DNA of 64,000 bases from Microglena sp. YARC (Eukaryota > Chlorophyta > Chlorophyceae > Chlamydomonadales > Chlamydomonadaceae). This document shows, in pieces, positions 10,607 to 22,500 of this stretch; positions within the stretch are counted from its first letter, which is position 1, and every line of letters begins with the position of its first letter. The stretch lies in NCBI GenBank assembly GCA_022414725.1, contig CM039464.1:49787281-49851280 (forward strand), read 5' to 3'. The notes beneath the pieces were generated by a model, which saw only the letters and a list, made by a program, of their open reading frames with translations, was not told the origin of the DNA and did not search any database. The translations under genes and the position numbers were made by a program.

Positions 10607-10808
10607 CAGAGCTTTTATTTTTGGCTACTAGCAGTAGCTTCTAGACAGATCCTTGAGCCAGCCACTGAGCTAAACCCAACTATTCCAGCAGTTCTGGGCA
10701 GCTGATTTTGTCTTCTTCAAGGTGCATGAAGTCGCATTTGGTTTGGCTCAATAACGAATCAGGGGACTTCCTGGAAGCTGTTGCCCGTAGATGAAAAGAA
10801 AAGCTATG
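10607..10808. mobile_element. hAT-like MITE, copy 3 (202 bp)
   Basis: Left end CAGAGCTTTTATTTTTGGCT, right end reverse complement CATAGCTTTTCTTTTCATC. Flanks TCATACGC (10599-10606) and TCATGTGC (10809-10816) agree at 6 of 8 positions, so the TSD is somewhat decayed. Confidence 0.72.
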
Positions 10809-10896
10809 TCATGTGCTGGCCACGTGAACTCTTTAAATCGGAATGCAATTTAAGGATTGCAGGGGGGGGGGGGGGGGGGCTACATGGAGTCATCAT

Positions 10897-10899
<3 letters not shown>

Positions 10900-10961
<62 letters not shown>
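10900..10961. repeat. (TA)n microsatellite preceded by poly-G
   Basis: A G run at about 10862-10879 precedes roughly thirty TA units. Confidence 0.95.
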
Positions 10962-10963
<2 letters not shown>

Positions 10964-12960
10964 AAATCATGGCGGTCGAGGTCGTCGCGGTCGTGGTGGT
11001 GTCATCGCACAACCGACTTAACCGACTTCCCGCTCAGCCAATTCACGCTCAGCCAATTCACGCTTTCAATCCCTCCTGCTTCAACTTCTGCCTGATTTGG
11101 CCTCCTGCGAATTCTGTTGTATGCGACCTTCGCCTCCTGCGTATTCTACCTGTTGCGCATCCCGCCCGATTTCTCCTTTTCCGGCCTGAGTTCATCCACC
11201 TGATTTTGGTAGCGCTACAAGCCTTTCCCTTGCATCTCTGCAAGATTGACCCCTTGCATCAAGAGATCTGTTGCTGCGCACAACGGAAGGTGACGTGGTC
11301 AGTCAGCCTACCTGGCAGAAGTTTTCAAACCCCATCCATCCCATTGCATGTCAGAAACTTGACTGCAACTTCGTCCCACTGCATTGAGAAACATGTCGCT
11401 CCGCATTGTGCCATAGCAAGCACGTGGCAAAGTTGACTAGATGAACCATCTCGCTGGGCATTCTCGCCCAACTTGGCTGCAACTTCTTCCCACTGCATCG
11501 AGAAACATGTCGCTGTGCATTGTGCCATAGCGATAACGCGGCAAAATTGAATGGACGACCCTAGCTATGTTTCCAAGTCTCAGATCGAGTTGACTTTGGG
11601 AGCAGTTCGTGTGGACAGGATAGGTCCTTGGCCGACCTGAATACATGCTCCCGAAGAAGCTTCAGGTATGTACAGTTGCGATTGCACAGGTTCAGTTTGC
11701 TAAGTGGGTTTGGCTGTCGATCACAGCTGAAGTGGCATGGGAGGTCTGCAATCGCGCAGGTTCGATGCTATCAGCGGAGTCGGGTTTTAGTGTTAAGGGT
11801 TTAGGTTTTAAAACCATAAAACCTAAACCATAAACCCTGTTCTAAGCAGTCTCCATCCGTCTCCATTCCCCGGGCGCAGTGCGTTCCCTTCCTCCCTTCC
11901 TTCCCTCCCTCCTTCTTTCCTTCCTTCCTTCCATCCTTCCGTCCTTCCTTCCTTCCTCCCTTCCTTCGTCCCGAAGGGCGTGTGTGGATGGAGGCGGACT
12001 TCCCTAGATCTCGGCTGTTCCCCAACTCGGGGAGATCAGTAGACGTCTCCATGCTCGAAGATGAGCGATGACAAGTGACTACAAATAATAGTTGCAGCGA
12101 AACAAAGACAATATTGGTATGGAAGCGAACGCAATATGAGCCTCACAACGCAGAGATTGTACGTGCTGTTGTATTTTTGTGTCACGCTGCATACGTGGAT
12201 TTCGGGGCTGACATGTCACCCTATCTGGAAGTCTTCGAGGCAATACCTGTTTTTCGCTCGTTTCTGCCTTGGAACCTTCGCTTTTTCAAATAATACAAAA
12301 TATTTAAATATATCCCCGGAACGACAAATCGCCGACCTGTCGCCTACCTGGATTGCCCGAAAGACCCACGAGGAGACCCCGGATACCCCTGTGGAAGAAA
12401 AAAAAATGCTGACCTGGCTTCCCTTAGGGTTAACTTGGGAGTTCGCGGCAAGGGAAAAGTCTCTGTGGAAACACGCCCTTAGTTGGTGGGGGTACATAGC
12501 TGGGTGGGGTGGGGGTGAAGAGAACTGGGGGGAGGGGAGCGGGTTGGGGGGGGGGGGGGGGGGGGGGGGGGCGGGAATAGTACTGTGGTATGTGGGTGCT
12601 TGTGGGTGCACAAGGGGACCATCTCAAGGGATATGCGTCTGTCAGTGTTTTCAGTTGCATGCACTGCAGACAAAACCGGCATAAACTGTCATGTCACCCA
12701 GCCCAAAACAGCTGCGACCAACGGGAGGGAAGGGGGGGGGGGGGGGGGGGGGGGGGCAGTTTTTTTAGTGGGGGAAACATCATGGCTGTGTGTTCATGTG
12801 AGGGGTGGGGGGTAGTACAAGTTTAAACCATTCTGTAACCCAGCCCCAAACAGGTGCGGCCAAATGCCAAACGGGCACCGTACTATGATAGGGGTGGGGG
12901 CAGTTTGTCTATGTGTGTGTAGGTGTGGCCACCGGTCACACTGGCTACCGTACTAGTATA
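10962..12960. repeat. Dispersed repeat of ~2 kb, copy A
   Basis: Matches 31628-33070 block by block: AAGAAATCATGG(C/T)..GTGGTGGTGTCATCGC, AACCGACTTAACCGACTTCC, CCTCCTGCTTCAACTTCTGC, CTCCTGCGTATTCTACCTG, TTCCCACTGCATCGAGAAAC, GTGGGTGCACAAGGG, TTGCATGCACTGCA, CCCAGCCCAAAACAG and AACGGGCACCGTACTA. Reading frames are broken differently in the two copies, so no protein can be assigned. The TTCCTTCC tract at 11884-11970 and the poly-G runs at 12547-12571 and 12731-12757 are internal. Confidence 0.7.
11791..11840. repeat. Telomere-like palindrome
   Basis: GGGTTTAGGTTTTAAAACC followed by ATAAAACCTAAACCATAAACCC forms a hairpin built of TTTAGG-like and CCTAAA-like units. It resembles degenerate plant-type telomere repeats but is only one palindrome, not an array. 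Confidence 0.5.
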
Positions 12961-12999
12961 TATATGTATGTATATGTATACTAGACAACCAAATATTAC

Positions 13000-13606
13000 C
13001 TGTTTGTGAAACTCCGTTGTGCAGCGCTAGCTGCTTGTAGAAATCCATCACCAGTCGATGGAACCACATGGATGGCGAGCAAGGTGTGGCGGGAAAGCAG
13101 TTTGTGTGAACTGGGTTAACCGTCACAGTCGACTGGCACTGACGGCAATTCCAACGAGGAACAATTACAGTCCCACGGGCAATGCCAAGGAAGACAACTT
13201 CCACATTTCCAGGCTCCAAAGGGTCAAGCATGCTGTTGCTGAAAGAGCCATCATCTTGCAAGCAGCATGGATGAAGCTTCCACGAATCGTCAGCTCGTTG
13301 TTGGATCAGCTTTTGGATTACTAAGCCCTCCTCTAACTTCAGCAACTCAATGAGCGGTGCATTGTCCTCCAATTCACTTCTCAAATACTTGGTTGTCCGC
13401 TGCCAATTTTCGTCCTCACTCTTCTTTCGCTCAGCCCAGTCACCTGTAGCACCCCTACTCTGCCATCCCCTTGGTTCATCCTGCACATAGTGGCGGTGGT
13501 ATGTGTGTGTGTGAGCTTGCTTGTGTGTGCGTGTGTGTGCGTGTGCGTGTGTGCTGGTGTGTGTGCGTGTGTGTGTGTGTGTGCGTATGCATGTGCTTGT
13601 ACATTT

Positions 13607-13647
<41 letters not shown>

Positions 13648-13996
13648 TGCGTGCGTGCGTGTGAAGGTGTGCTGATGTGTGTGTATGTGCATTTGTGTGT
13701 GCGTGTGCGCTTGTGTGTGTATCTGTGAGTGTGCTTGTGTGTGTTTGTGTGTGTTTGTGTGTGTCTGTGTAAGTGTGTGCTGGTGTGTGTGCATGTGCGT
13801 GTGTGCTGGTATGTGTGCGTGCGTGAGTGTGCATGTGCATGTGCATTCGTGTGTATGTGTGTTTATTTGTGTCTGTGCATTTGTGTGTGTGTGTGTGTGT
13901 GTTGTTTGGGGGCATTGCACATGGTTTTTGCACATGTGTGAGTGTGTGATGGGGTGGGGTGGGGTGGGGGGGGGAGGTGGGGTGTGTGTGTGGGGT

Positions 13997-14044
<48 letters not shown>

Positions 14045-14397
14045 GAGGTGGCAGATCAACTCACGAAGGAGCTCTCCACATCAGCAATGTCTGACAACTG
14101 CTCAGTCCCTAACAGTCTTCTTGCTTGGTATTGCTGTAAAGCCGCCTTGCACGCTGCCGGTACGTTGCGACGAGAGCTCCCATCTCGTTTCATGGCTGGT
14201 CTCGCCGCAGCCAAGCCTTGCCCCGAACAAGGAATCTCGGTAGGATCGGCCTGTCTAAGTGTTCGTTTTTCTCTCGGTATGGGTGCCTTCTTCTTGTTGT
14301 TAGCGGGTCGACCATTACGCCCTGAAGCATAATAAGCACGCTCCCCCTGAGCATTGTCCAACTCGTTTTCGAGAGCGCGCGTATCAGATCCACGCAT
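13000..14397 (-). mobile_element. KDZ-like transposase N-terminal fragment, two exons
   Basis: Exon 1 is 14397-14065 (Met start, 111 codons, donor CTCCTTC|GTGAGT). Exon 2 is 13480-13000 (acceptor ACTATGTGCAG|GAT, donor AAACAG|GTAATA). They join in phase 0. Exon 1 is basic and polar ([19 protein letters not shown]). Exon 2 has CRQC, then CFPATPCSPSMWFHR and YKQLALHNGVSQT. A W.C..C followed by CFPATP..P..WF..L and L...GVS is the pattern of the cysteine-cluster region of KDZ (Kyakuja-Dileera-Zisupton) transposases. The catalytic part is missing; dispersed repeat A lies downstream instead. The intron between the exons is almost entirely GT repeat. A domesticated host gene cannot be excluded. Confidence 0.5.
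13497..14046. repeat. (GT)n-rich microsatellite tract ending in poly-G
   Basis: About 400 bp of GT with GC, GA and GTAT variants, then GGGGT units and a G run at 14029-14045. Long His/Thr or Cys/Val open frames here are artefacts of the repeat. Confidence 0.95.
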
Positions 14398-14728
14398 TCT
14401 CGGTCGGACGGAATGTCAGAAGCAGCAGGAAAAAACGCCAAGGCGCGAGCTCAATCAAAGAGTCGATTATAACATATGAACCAAACAAGGAGAGGAGGCA
14501 AAATAACAAATTTGGATTCGATTTCAAATGTGGAATTACATAGAAAGTCGAGAAAGGTAACAAACGCATGTAGACTGAGCTTAGAATATAATATAATCGA
14601 ATGAACGCCGGGCGGCGTGGCTTGAGGAAGCAGAACTTGGTACAGAACGGTAGCTGCGCAGCGAAGAAGAAAAAAGCGATACGCGGGGGTCCTCGGACAA
14701 CAAAGCACAGGCGCGGGCGCGGGCGGCC

Positions 14729-15160
14729 GGTATCCATCTAAGGGATGGAAGTAGTTGCCCAGGCAAACGGTATCCGTCTAAGGGATGGAAGTGGTTGCGC
14801 AGGCTAGCGGTATCCATCTAAGGGATGGAAGTGGTTGCACAGGTTAGCGGTATCCATCTAAGGGATGGAAGTGGTTGCACAGGTTAGCGGTATCCATCTA
14901 AGGGATGGAAGTGGTTGCACAGGTTAGCGGTATCCATCTAAGGGATGGAAGTGGGTTCGCAGGCAAACGGTATCCATCTAAGGGATGGAAGTGGGTTCGC
15001 AGGCAAACGGTATCCATCTAAGGGATGGAAGTGGGTTCGCAGGCAAACGGTATCCATCTAAGGGATGGAAGTGGGTTCGCAGGCAAACGGTATCCATCTA
15101 AGGGATGGAAGTGGGTTCGCAGGCAAACGGTATCCATCTAAGGGATGGAAGTGGTTCGCG
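14729..15160. repeat. 40-bp satellite, 11 units
   Basis: Units begin GGTATCCATCTAAGGGATGG at 14729 and every 40 bp to 15129. Two sub-families differ in the second half (GGTTGCACAGGTTAGC versus GGGTTCGCAGGCAAAC). Each unit contains the hairpin CCATC-TAAGG-GATGG. The array lies between the divergent 5' ends of the KDZ-like fragment and the AP2 gene. Confidence 0.95.
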
Positions 15161-15289
15161 CTTCAATGGTGATGAACGACTTCTATCCGACAGATAGATT
15201 TCTCATCTTCTATCCCTTGGATAGATCCTTATAGAGAGACCTAGTTGACTTGCACCCTGCTCGACCCTGCTTGCACCGGTGGGTTGCTT

Positions 15290-15462
15290 GGTCGCTGAGC
15301 GCGCTCATGAGCGGTCGGCGGTCGCGACCGTTTGACCGAGACGAAGCCTGACACGTCAGCCAACGGTCTCGTAACTAACTCGCTTCCTTTGCCACCTATT
15401 GCTCCGTCCCGACCTCTCTCCTCCAATTTTTAGCGTCGCAGGCGACGTTGCATAGAACTTGC
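15290..15462 (+). repeat. GGCGGAGCCCC / GCGTCGC family element, copy 2 (5'-truncated)
   Basis: Contains GAGACGAAGCCTGACACGTC, AACGGTCTCGTAACTAACTC and GCGTCGCAGGCGACGTTGCA, but lacks the GGCGGAGCCCC end. Confidence 0.65.
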
Positions 15463-15570
15463 CGACGTAGGGACCCGATTATGCACCGTTGATTAATTCC
15501 TCTAAGCTTATCGCCTTCTCTCCTTCACTGCCCGAGTAACGATGCGCAACTAAACTAACTTCTACCGAAG

Positions 15571-15654
15571 ATGAACAACCAGCATCAATTAGCGGAGCTC
15601 ATAATAGGCGCGGGCCTGGCGGGAGCTACTGACGATAAGGAGCCCCCTCCTAAG
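15571..15654 (+). CDS. AP2 gene exon 1 (tentative)
   Basis: ATG in context CCGAAGATGAAC, 28 codons ([18 protein letters not shown]..), donor CCTAAG|GTAGCT, phase 0. The upstream ~100 bp is pyrimidine-rich and ATG-poor except for one short frame, as in a leader. Confidence 0.4.
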
Positions 15655-18600
15655 GTAGCTATTTCCTCAGACTGGGGAGAATTAAAAGCACCCTGGACAA
15701 GGTCGCGAAGCCACATTGGGCCGTGTCGCTGCCCTCGTTGGGTTGAATGCTCCAGGCCAATACATGCATCATCTTGAATACTTATATTGTCATCAGCGTC
15801 TCCACCCCACACCCCATATCTCCAACAGCACAAATTGAGCTTAGCTCATGCCCACGGAGCCATGCCCTACCCAGCTTCTGTGGGCCTTGTCACCCTTGCT
15901 ATGTTGCGAGGAAATCAGAAGCTTGTGACATGGGTGATGCACTACCCGTGCATGAGTGGTCCGCTCAAGAGTGGTGTGTGGGATAGATATGGCCACATAA
16001 ACTGGGCATGGGTTGTGGGCACTTAATGTGTTATATGCAATGCATTGATGGCCCACGGACGAGTGTTGCTTATGGGAGAGGCATGGCTATCACTACTTAT
16101 TGTTGGGCCTATGCGCCGCTGCTTCCACCCACCTCAATTTGCTAGCTACTGAGTCGAGCTCAAAGATTACAGCTGCATTGGAATGCCTGTCATGCCAGCT
16201 TTCAGTTGCACTAGCTAGCTTCAGGTTTGGCCCAGGCATGGGTGGAAGGATGTGCCTAGAAGATGCTATGCGTAGCCCCCAAATAACAGTGATGGCTATA
16301 TTGAGGGTGCGTGGATGATGTACAGTGCACTGGTGGCCTCTAGACACATGTTGTTTGTGTGAGAGGCATAGCTATGTTGAGGGTGCATGGGTGATGTATG
16401 GGTAGTGCACGGATGATGTGCAGTGCTCTGGTGGCCTATAGACCCGTGTTGATTGTGTGAGAGGCATGGCTATATTGAGGGTGCATGTGTGGTAAGTGCA
16501 TGGACGATGTGCAGTGCTCTGGTGGCCTATAGACCCGTGTTGTTTGTGTGAGAGGTACTGCTATATTGAGGGTGCATGGGTGATGTGTAGGTAGTGCATG
16601 GATGATGTGCAGTGCGCTGGTGGCCTATAGCCCCGTGTTGTTTGTGTGAGAGGCATTGCTATATTGAGGGTGCATGGGTGATGTGTAGATAGTGCATGGA
16701 TGATGTGCAGTGCACTGGTAGCCTATATACCTGTGTTGTTTGTGTGAGAGGCATTGCTATATTGAGGGTGCATGGGTGATGAGTGGACACTTTTCCCAGA
16801 GGATGTATCAGAGGCCAAGGTCACGGATGCGCTGCTCCTCATGCTGTTCAAGACCACTGACAGGGACAAGGTCAAGGAGATGGTTGAGCAACATCTAAAA
16901 GAGAAGGGCATTGCGATGAGCAAATAATTGAAGGCCCTCCTCAAGAGGAAGTTGAATCTAATTCCTGAGGTGGGAGACTGGGGGGGGAGGGCTTCTTGTT
17001 TTGGCTACGCATAGCAGCTTCTATAATATATGTCTTGAGAAGAAAAGTAATTTCCTGCATCTACTATTCCCAATGCCACAGGTTCTAGAATTGTCTGAGA
17101 GGAGAGCACAAGTGGATGCTCTGAACCATGGCTACAAATGTGTGAAATACATGTCAGGCCGCAACGGTAAAAAGCCTACAAGGCCATATCGGGGATTTGT
17201 CCAACTCTACACAAAGGAGCAAGCTGAGCTACCAGAGAGTCTCCGGGCTGGTGCTTCCAAGGAAAAAATAAAGGTAACATGATGCTGGTAATCTCTGGTG
17301 TTAGGTCTGGATAGGATGATGACACATCTGATAGCTTGATGCTGCTGATTACTACTAATTGCAATACTTGTGAGTGTTCCAACTTCCACATTTGTGTATA
17401 AATATAATTTGATACATGATATGATTGTATTATTAAATTTCTAGTGCAGTGCCCGTGTGGCCGTTGGCTGCACTTGTTTTGGGGTGGGCTAGTTACAGAA
17501 TAGGTTACACCTGTGCCCTCCCTCCCCTACACACACACATACAATCAGAATAATTTCCAGCTGCAACTATAATTGCCGTCAGATCTGCCCTCCCCTGAGA
17601 ACTCCGGACTTTCACAATCGCTAAGCAATTAACCGGCAGCTATTGAATGATTCTTCGCTCTCAGTTACCTAGTTGGGTGTGCAAGCAGTTGTTTTGACCA
17701 GCAGGGGCCTTCATTCAGCCACTTATGTCACGCTCTCGTTATTGCATTGCGCTCAGCAGCAGGATTCTAGGTGAAAGGGAAGGAGGGGGCAGAGATGTTG
17801 GGAGCATTGCAATGTGAAAAGAGCACAGCAAGACAGAATGGCCATGTCAGTCTCAAGAAAGTCAAATAAGTCGCGATTACACCACCAGCTAGGCCACCAA
17901 CCACGAGGAATGCAATGCGATGGCAGGTTGAGATGACAAACAAAGTGCGCATGCTTGAGACGGATTAAGATAGGGCAGATATGTGAGATTGTGAGGTCAC
18001 TCACCCCCAGGGATATTCACCCACATTGCCTCATATTTATACAGTTATGTGAGTTCTGCCCGATTTACATTATCATTAAATCAATATTTCAATCCTGTTT
18101 CGCAGGTAATCTCCACAAGTAGCTTTGAGACTGCTGAAGAAGCCGCCCAGGCAGTAGACAGGTGGGTGTCTGCACTGCTCTTCTTTCCTGATATGGCTCA
18201 AGGGCAGGGATGAGACGCTGCCTAGATGCTGCTACAAGTAGCCCAAAATAAAAGCATCGGTGTGGGCTCGGGTGTTGGCATGTAATATTGTGTGCCCTCC
18301 TTACCCCCTCCCCTTCTGGCGCCATTCACCCCTCCCCCTCCTGCCTCTACTCCCAACCACCACCCCTGACTCCCCTGTCCCCGCCAGGGTGTTACACAAG
18401 ATCGGGCGACACAGCTCCATCAACTTCCCTCTCTCAGAGGAGGAGAGGGTTGAGCTGGACAGCATCGGGATTGAGGAGCTCATTGCAAGCTTCAGGCAGG
18501 CAGGCAGATCTGGTGTTTACAGGTATGGAGGTGGTGTGTGTGGTGGAGGGGGTGGAGGGTTGGATGGAGCGTATGGGGGAGCGTTGGGTGGATACCAAGC

Positions 18601-19497
18601 TGTGTACACCCTGCACATTGAACCCTTGACCCAAGCACAATGATAGCAACCTTGACAACTCTCCAGTGACCAGAATCGATATTTTTCAGAATCCTTTGAA
18701 GATGGATTGAGTAGTGGATCCCTTGAAGGTTTTTGAGGTTTTGACATTTCAACCACATTGCAGGGGTATTGCCTGGATCAAAGCTCATGAGAGATGGGAG
18801 GTTACGATAATGCCCTTCAATGAACGGAGACGGACATATGTTGGCTCCTACACTGATCAAGTAGAGGCCGCCCTAGCATATGATGCCGCCGCCATTGCTC
18901 TAGGGTAAGTCCCTCCCCCCTCTTTCCCCCCTCCTCGTCCTCCATTGAACTCCCTCTCTCCCCCTCTCCCTCTCTCCTCCTTGTCCCCCATTGCTGTAGG
19001 GTAACCCCCATCCCTCCATCCCCCATCTCTCCCCCCTCCTTGTCCTACATTGAAGTCCCTAGTAGAGTTGTCATGTACTAGATTCGAATGGATGAGAAGA
19101 TGTTTTCACTGCTACTGCTAAAGACGGCGAGCAGCCTAAAGGCTGAAGCCTTGCAATACATAGTACTGGTGATGGTGGTGTCTTTATGGGGTGGGTGGGG
19201 TGAGGGGGTAAGATTAAAGTTCTCACACCGCATCATCGGAAATGGTTGTTTCAACCCAATTGCACCCCCACGCACGCACACACACACACACAAACACGTA
19301 TACGCACACACATTGAGGCCTGTAAACCCAGGCAGTACGACTGAGTGAAAGGGGCATTAGCATCAGCTTGTCAAGGCTTTTCCAACCATACGACCAAAAT
19401 ATAACACAAATCAAGTTTGTAGTCATTGTACAACTTTCTTAGGCACTCCCTACGGTTGGAGGAGATCATCCGAGTTGGACAATAACTGAAAGCGCTT

Positions 19498-19552
<55 letters not shown>

Positions 19553-22500
19553 GACGAAAATTCGCATTGGCAAGAAAGTTACAACTGTACAAATAAATTT
19601 GTTCAGGGGTCTGACTCCCCCCCCCCCTTGTGTGTATCAACACAAACTCAACGGATTTGAGGTACACTCGCAATTCTCTATCCATGTCGATGATGCGGTA
19701 CACAATATGTTTTCTTGCTACCCTCTGGCTTAAACCTGTTTAAAATTACAGTCAAATTCATCTTAACAATTTTGTATGGAGATGCCTCTTGATTGTTCTA
19801 TTGAGGTTAGCAACCGAACCTTTCATCCTATCATTTCCCTTTAAGCCTATCACGTTACTTACTCCATGCATGCTACCTTCACGCATCCAGGATTGTTTGC
19901 AATTTGTTGGTTTCCAGTTCATATAGTGTTCTTCCTGATAATTTGCTGAGGTTGGGCGGGCTCCTTAACCCTATCTGGCCACCCCTGGTCATACACACAC
20001 GCATTAATATTAGTTTTTCAAACACTTATATTAGTGTTTGAAAAACTAATATTAATTAATATTATTACAGTGTTACAATAATGTTAGTTTTTCAAATAAA
20101 TTCGAAATTCTGGTGAGACGGCTCGTCCGACTAATATTATCTAATATTATATAATACATTGTATTCACTAATATTATATAACATAGCCGACCCCTGCGCA
20201 TTCCACATCCAGGAAAACAGATGGTCTTAATTTCCCGGAGAAGGTGTCGGAGGCTAAGATCACTGATGCGCTGCTCCTCAAGCTGTTCGAGACCACTGAC
20301 AGGGACAAGGTTGATGAGATGGTTGAGCAACATAAAAAAGAGAAGGGCATTGTAATGAGCGAAGAGTGGAAGGCCCTCCCCAAGAGGAACTCAAATCCAA
20401 TGCCTAAGGTTGGTGATTAAAGGGGGGGCATGGATTAGATTGGTGTTTGAGGTGGGGTTCGGGGGGTAGGGTTTGGCAGTGCTTTTTATTTTAAGTTCCT
20501 GTTGGTCAGCTGGTGCTAACTAGCAAAATGTGCGGTGCAAGCTTGATTCCAGGACAGTTGCGTAGCACCCGTCATGTAGAGCGAAAAGCGGCGCTAAGCG
20601 CACCCTGTTCAAGAGGGATTTGTTTTAGGGGTCCCTAAGGAAACATGCATTTTGTGCATAGATGACATATGTTAACACGCATTTGTAACAACTTTGTCAA
20701 GCCTCTGAATTGCACAGAAAATAACCACAAGTCTTGTACTACAACCTAGCCCCAAAATTCCTACACACCTGACACATATTCATTAAGTCAGCATCAATTA
20801 AGGGCGCCTGGAGGTGCGTTCCTGATAAAATTATCTGGCAGTTAATTGAATTACGTTTCATTTCATTGAATTGAATTGAATTCAATCAAATTTATTTATT
20901 TGAATACATTGAATCATAGAGTGCATTATAATTCAATCAATTAAAGTGAATTAATTGATTTACATGCATTAAATGCATGGATTGAATCGAACCGATATAT
21001 GGATGCTTATATCGGATGTTGTAGCACCGGTGAGGACCAAGTAACAAAAAGATAATATTTCCCAGGTACTTGAATTTAAAACAGTATTGAATGTGCCTGA
21101 ATTCTCCAGCAATTCACGTACATAGATTGGGCTTATTTTTAAGAATTTGATGCACACAAAATGAGACTCATCAGAGGTATGATTGAGGCTAGTGATTTTT
21201 TACAAGGAATTGTTGCCATCGACGGTACTTGCCGTTTGTACGTGAAGTCTGCAGGTCTGTGCGTGAACCTACGTTAAATGCCATTGACAGGACCTCCTGC
21301 TTGTACGTGAAGTCTGCAGGTCTGTGCGTGAACCTACGTTAAATGCCATTGACAGGACTTCCTGCTTGTATGTGAAGTCTGTTGGTCTGTGCGTGAAACT
21401 ATGCTGAATGTCATTGACGGTACGTCCCATTTGTACGTGAAGACTGTAGGTCTGTGCGTGAACCTACGATTAATGCCATCGACGGTACGTCCGTTTGTAC
21501 GTTAAGTCTGTAGGTCTGGTCTGGGCGGTACGTGTCGTTCCGGCAGCTTGTGGTCACAAGACAACCACCCTGGCGGCAGTTGGCTCCACGTGTCATGTCC
21601 ACCAGGCCGCCTCCGATCTCGGTCTGTGCGCAAGCACCAAGGTCGGGGGAAACGCCAAACAGTTGAGTGGACGCATTAAAGTTATTGCACTCACAGAAGC
21701 AAGGGTTATTTGCAGAGCATGGGGATATCTTTGTTGATGCTGGCGGTTGGAATTCGGTTTAAGCCATTTGAGATGACTGATAGGTTTGCTTGTTTGTACC
21801 TCCATAGCTCGCAACACCAAGGTCATCAATGCTTATATCCAAGTTCCTCAAGTGTGTGAGATGGTGCTGTAATCGTTCCCCATGAAATTGTTGTGTCTGC
21901 ATGTTCGTAGGGCTGGAAACATGCAAATTACGTGACTTAGCACTAGTAGTACCACAGTTGGCGTGGCTTGATCTCTGTGGGCCTACCCCACCCACGGAGG
22001 TGCGGGTGAGATCCATGCTAGTTATAGCCAAGTGCCCAAGGGGAAGGCTTCATGGATTTTGATGTTTGGATGCTTCCACCTCGGATTTTTGAGAACATTT
22101 CTATTCCCAAACCTATGTACACGCATATTTGGATTGTTATTTGGATTTGGATGGTATGGTGATTTGTATTTGATATTTGGATGGTTGAAATGTGAAATGA
22201 TAGCTCAAGGCACCCTAATATCAAATTGTTAGGCGGTTAATTGTAGCTTTCTGCCCCCCAAAACCCATACCTTAGCTCGTTTTCGTGAATTATGATGCTC
22301 ATATGTGTTGAGAATCTGACTGGTGTAAATGAGTCTTATAATTGTTATAAGATATAGAATGTTCATTTTTCTTTCTGTTTTTCATGAAACCTGGTTTTTA
22401 TTTGTGACGCACTAACGGATAATTTCTTGGGATAATCCCTTCTTCATTATTGTTTCATTTAAATATATTGGGGTACCGTACACACATACCCTGCGTAGCA

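Noticed and set aside
12953..14059. 368-codon minus frame rich in His/Thr
   Set aside because: Most of it is read-through of the GT microsatellite. Only the 13000-13480 part has coding character and is kept as the KDZ-like exon.
14729..15160. CRISPR-like regular array
   Set aside because: Units are fully repeated with no unique spacers, and the context is eukaryotic; this is a satellite.
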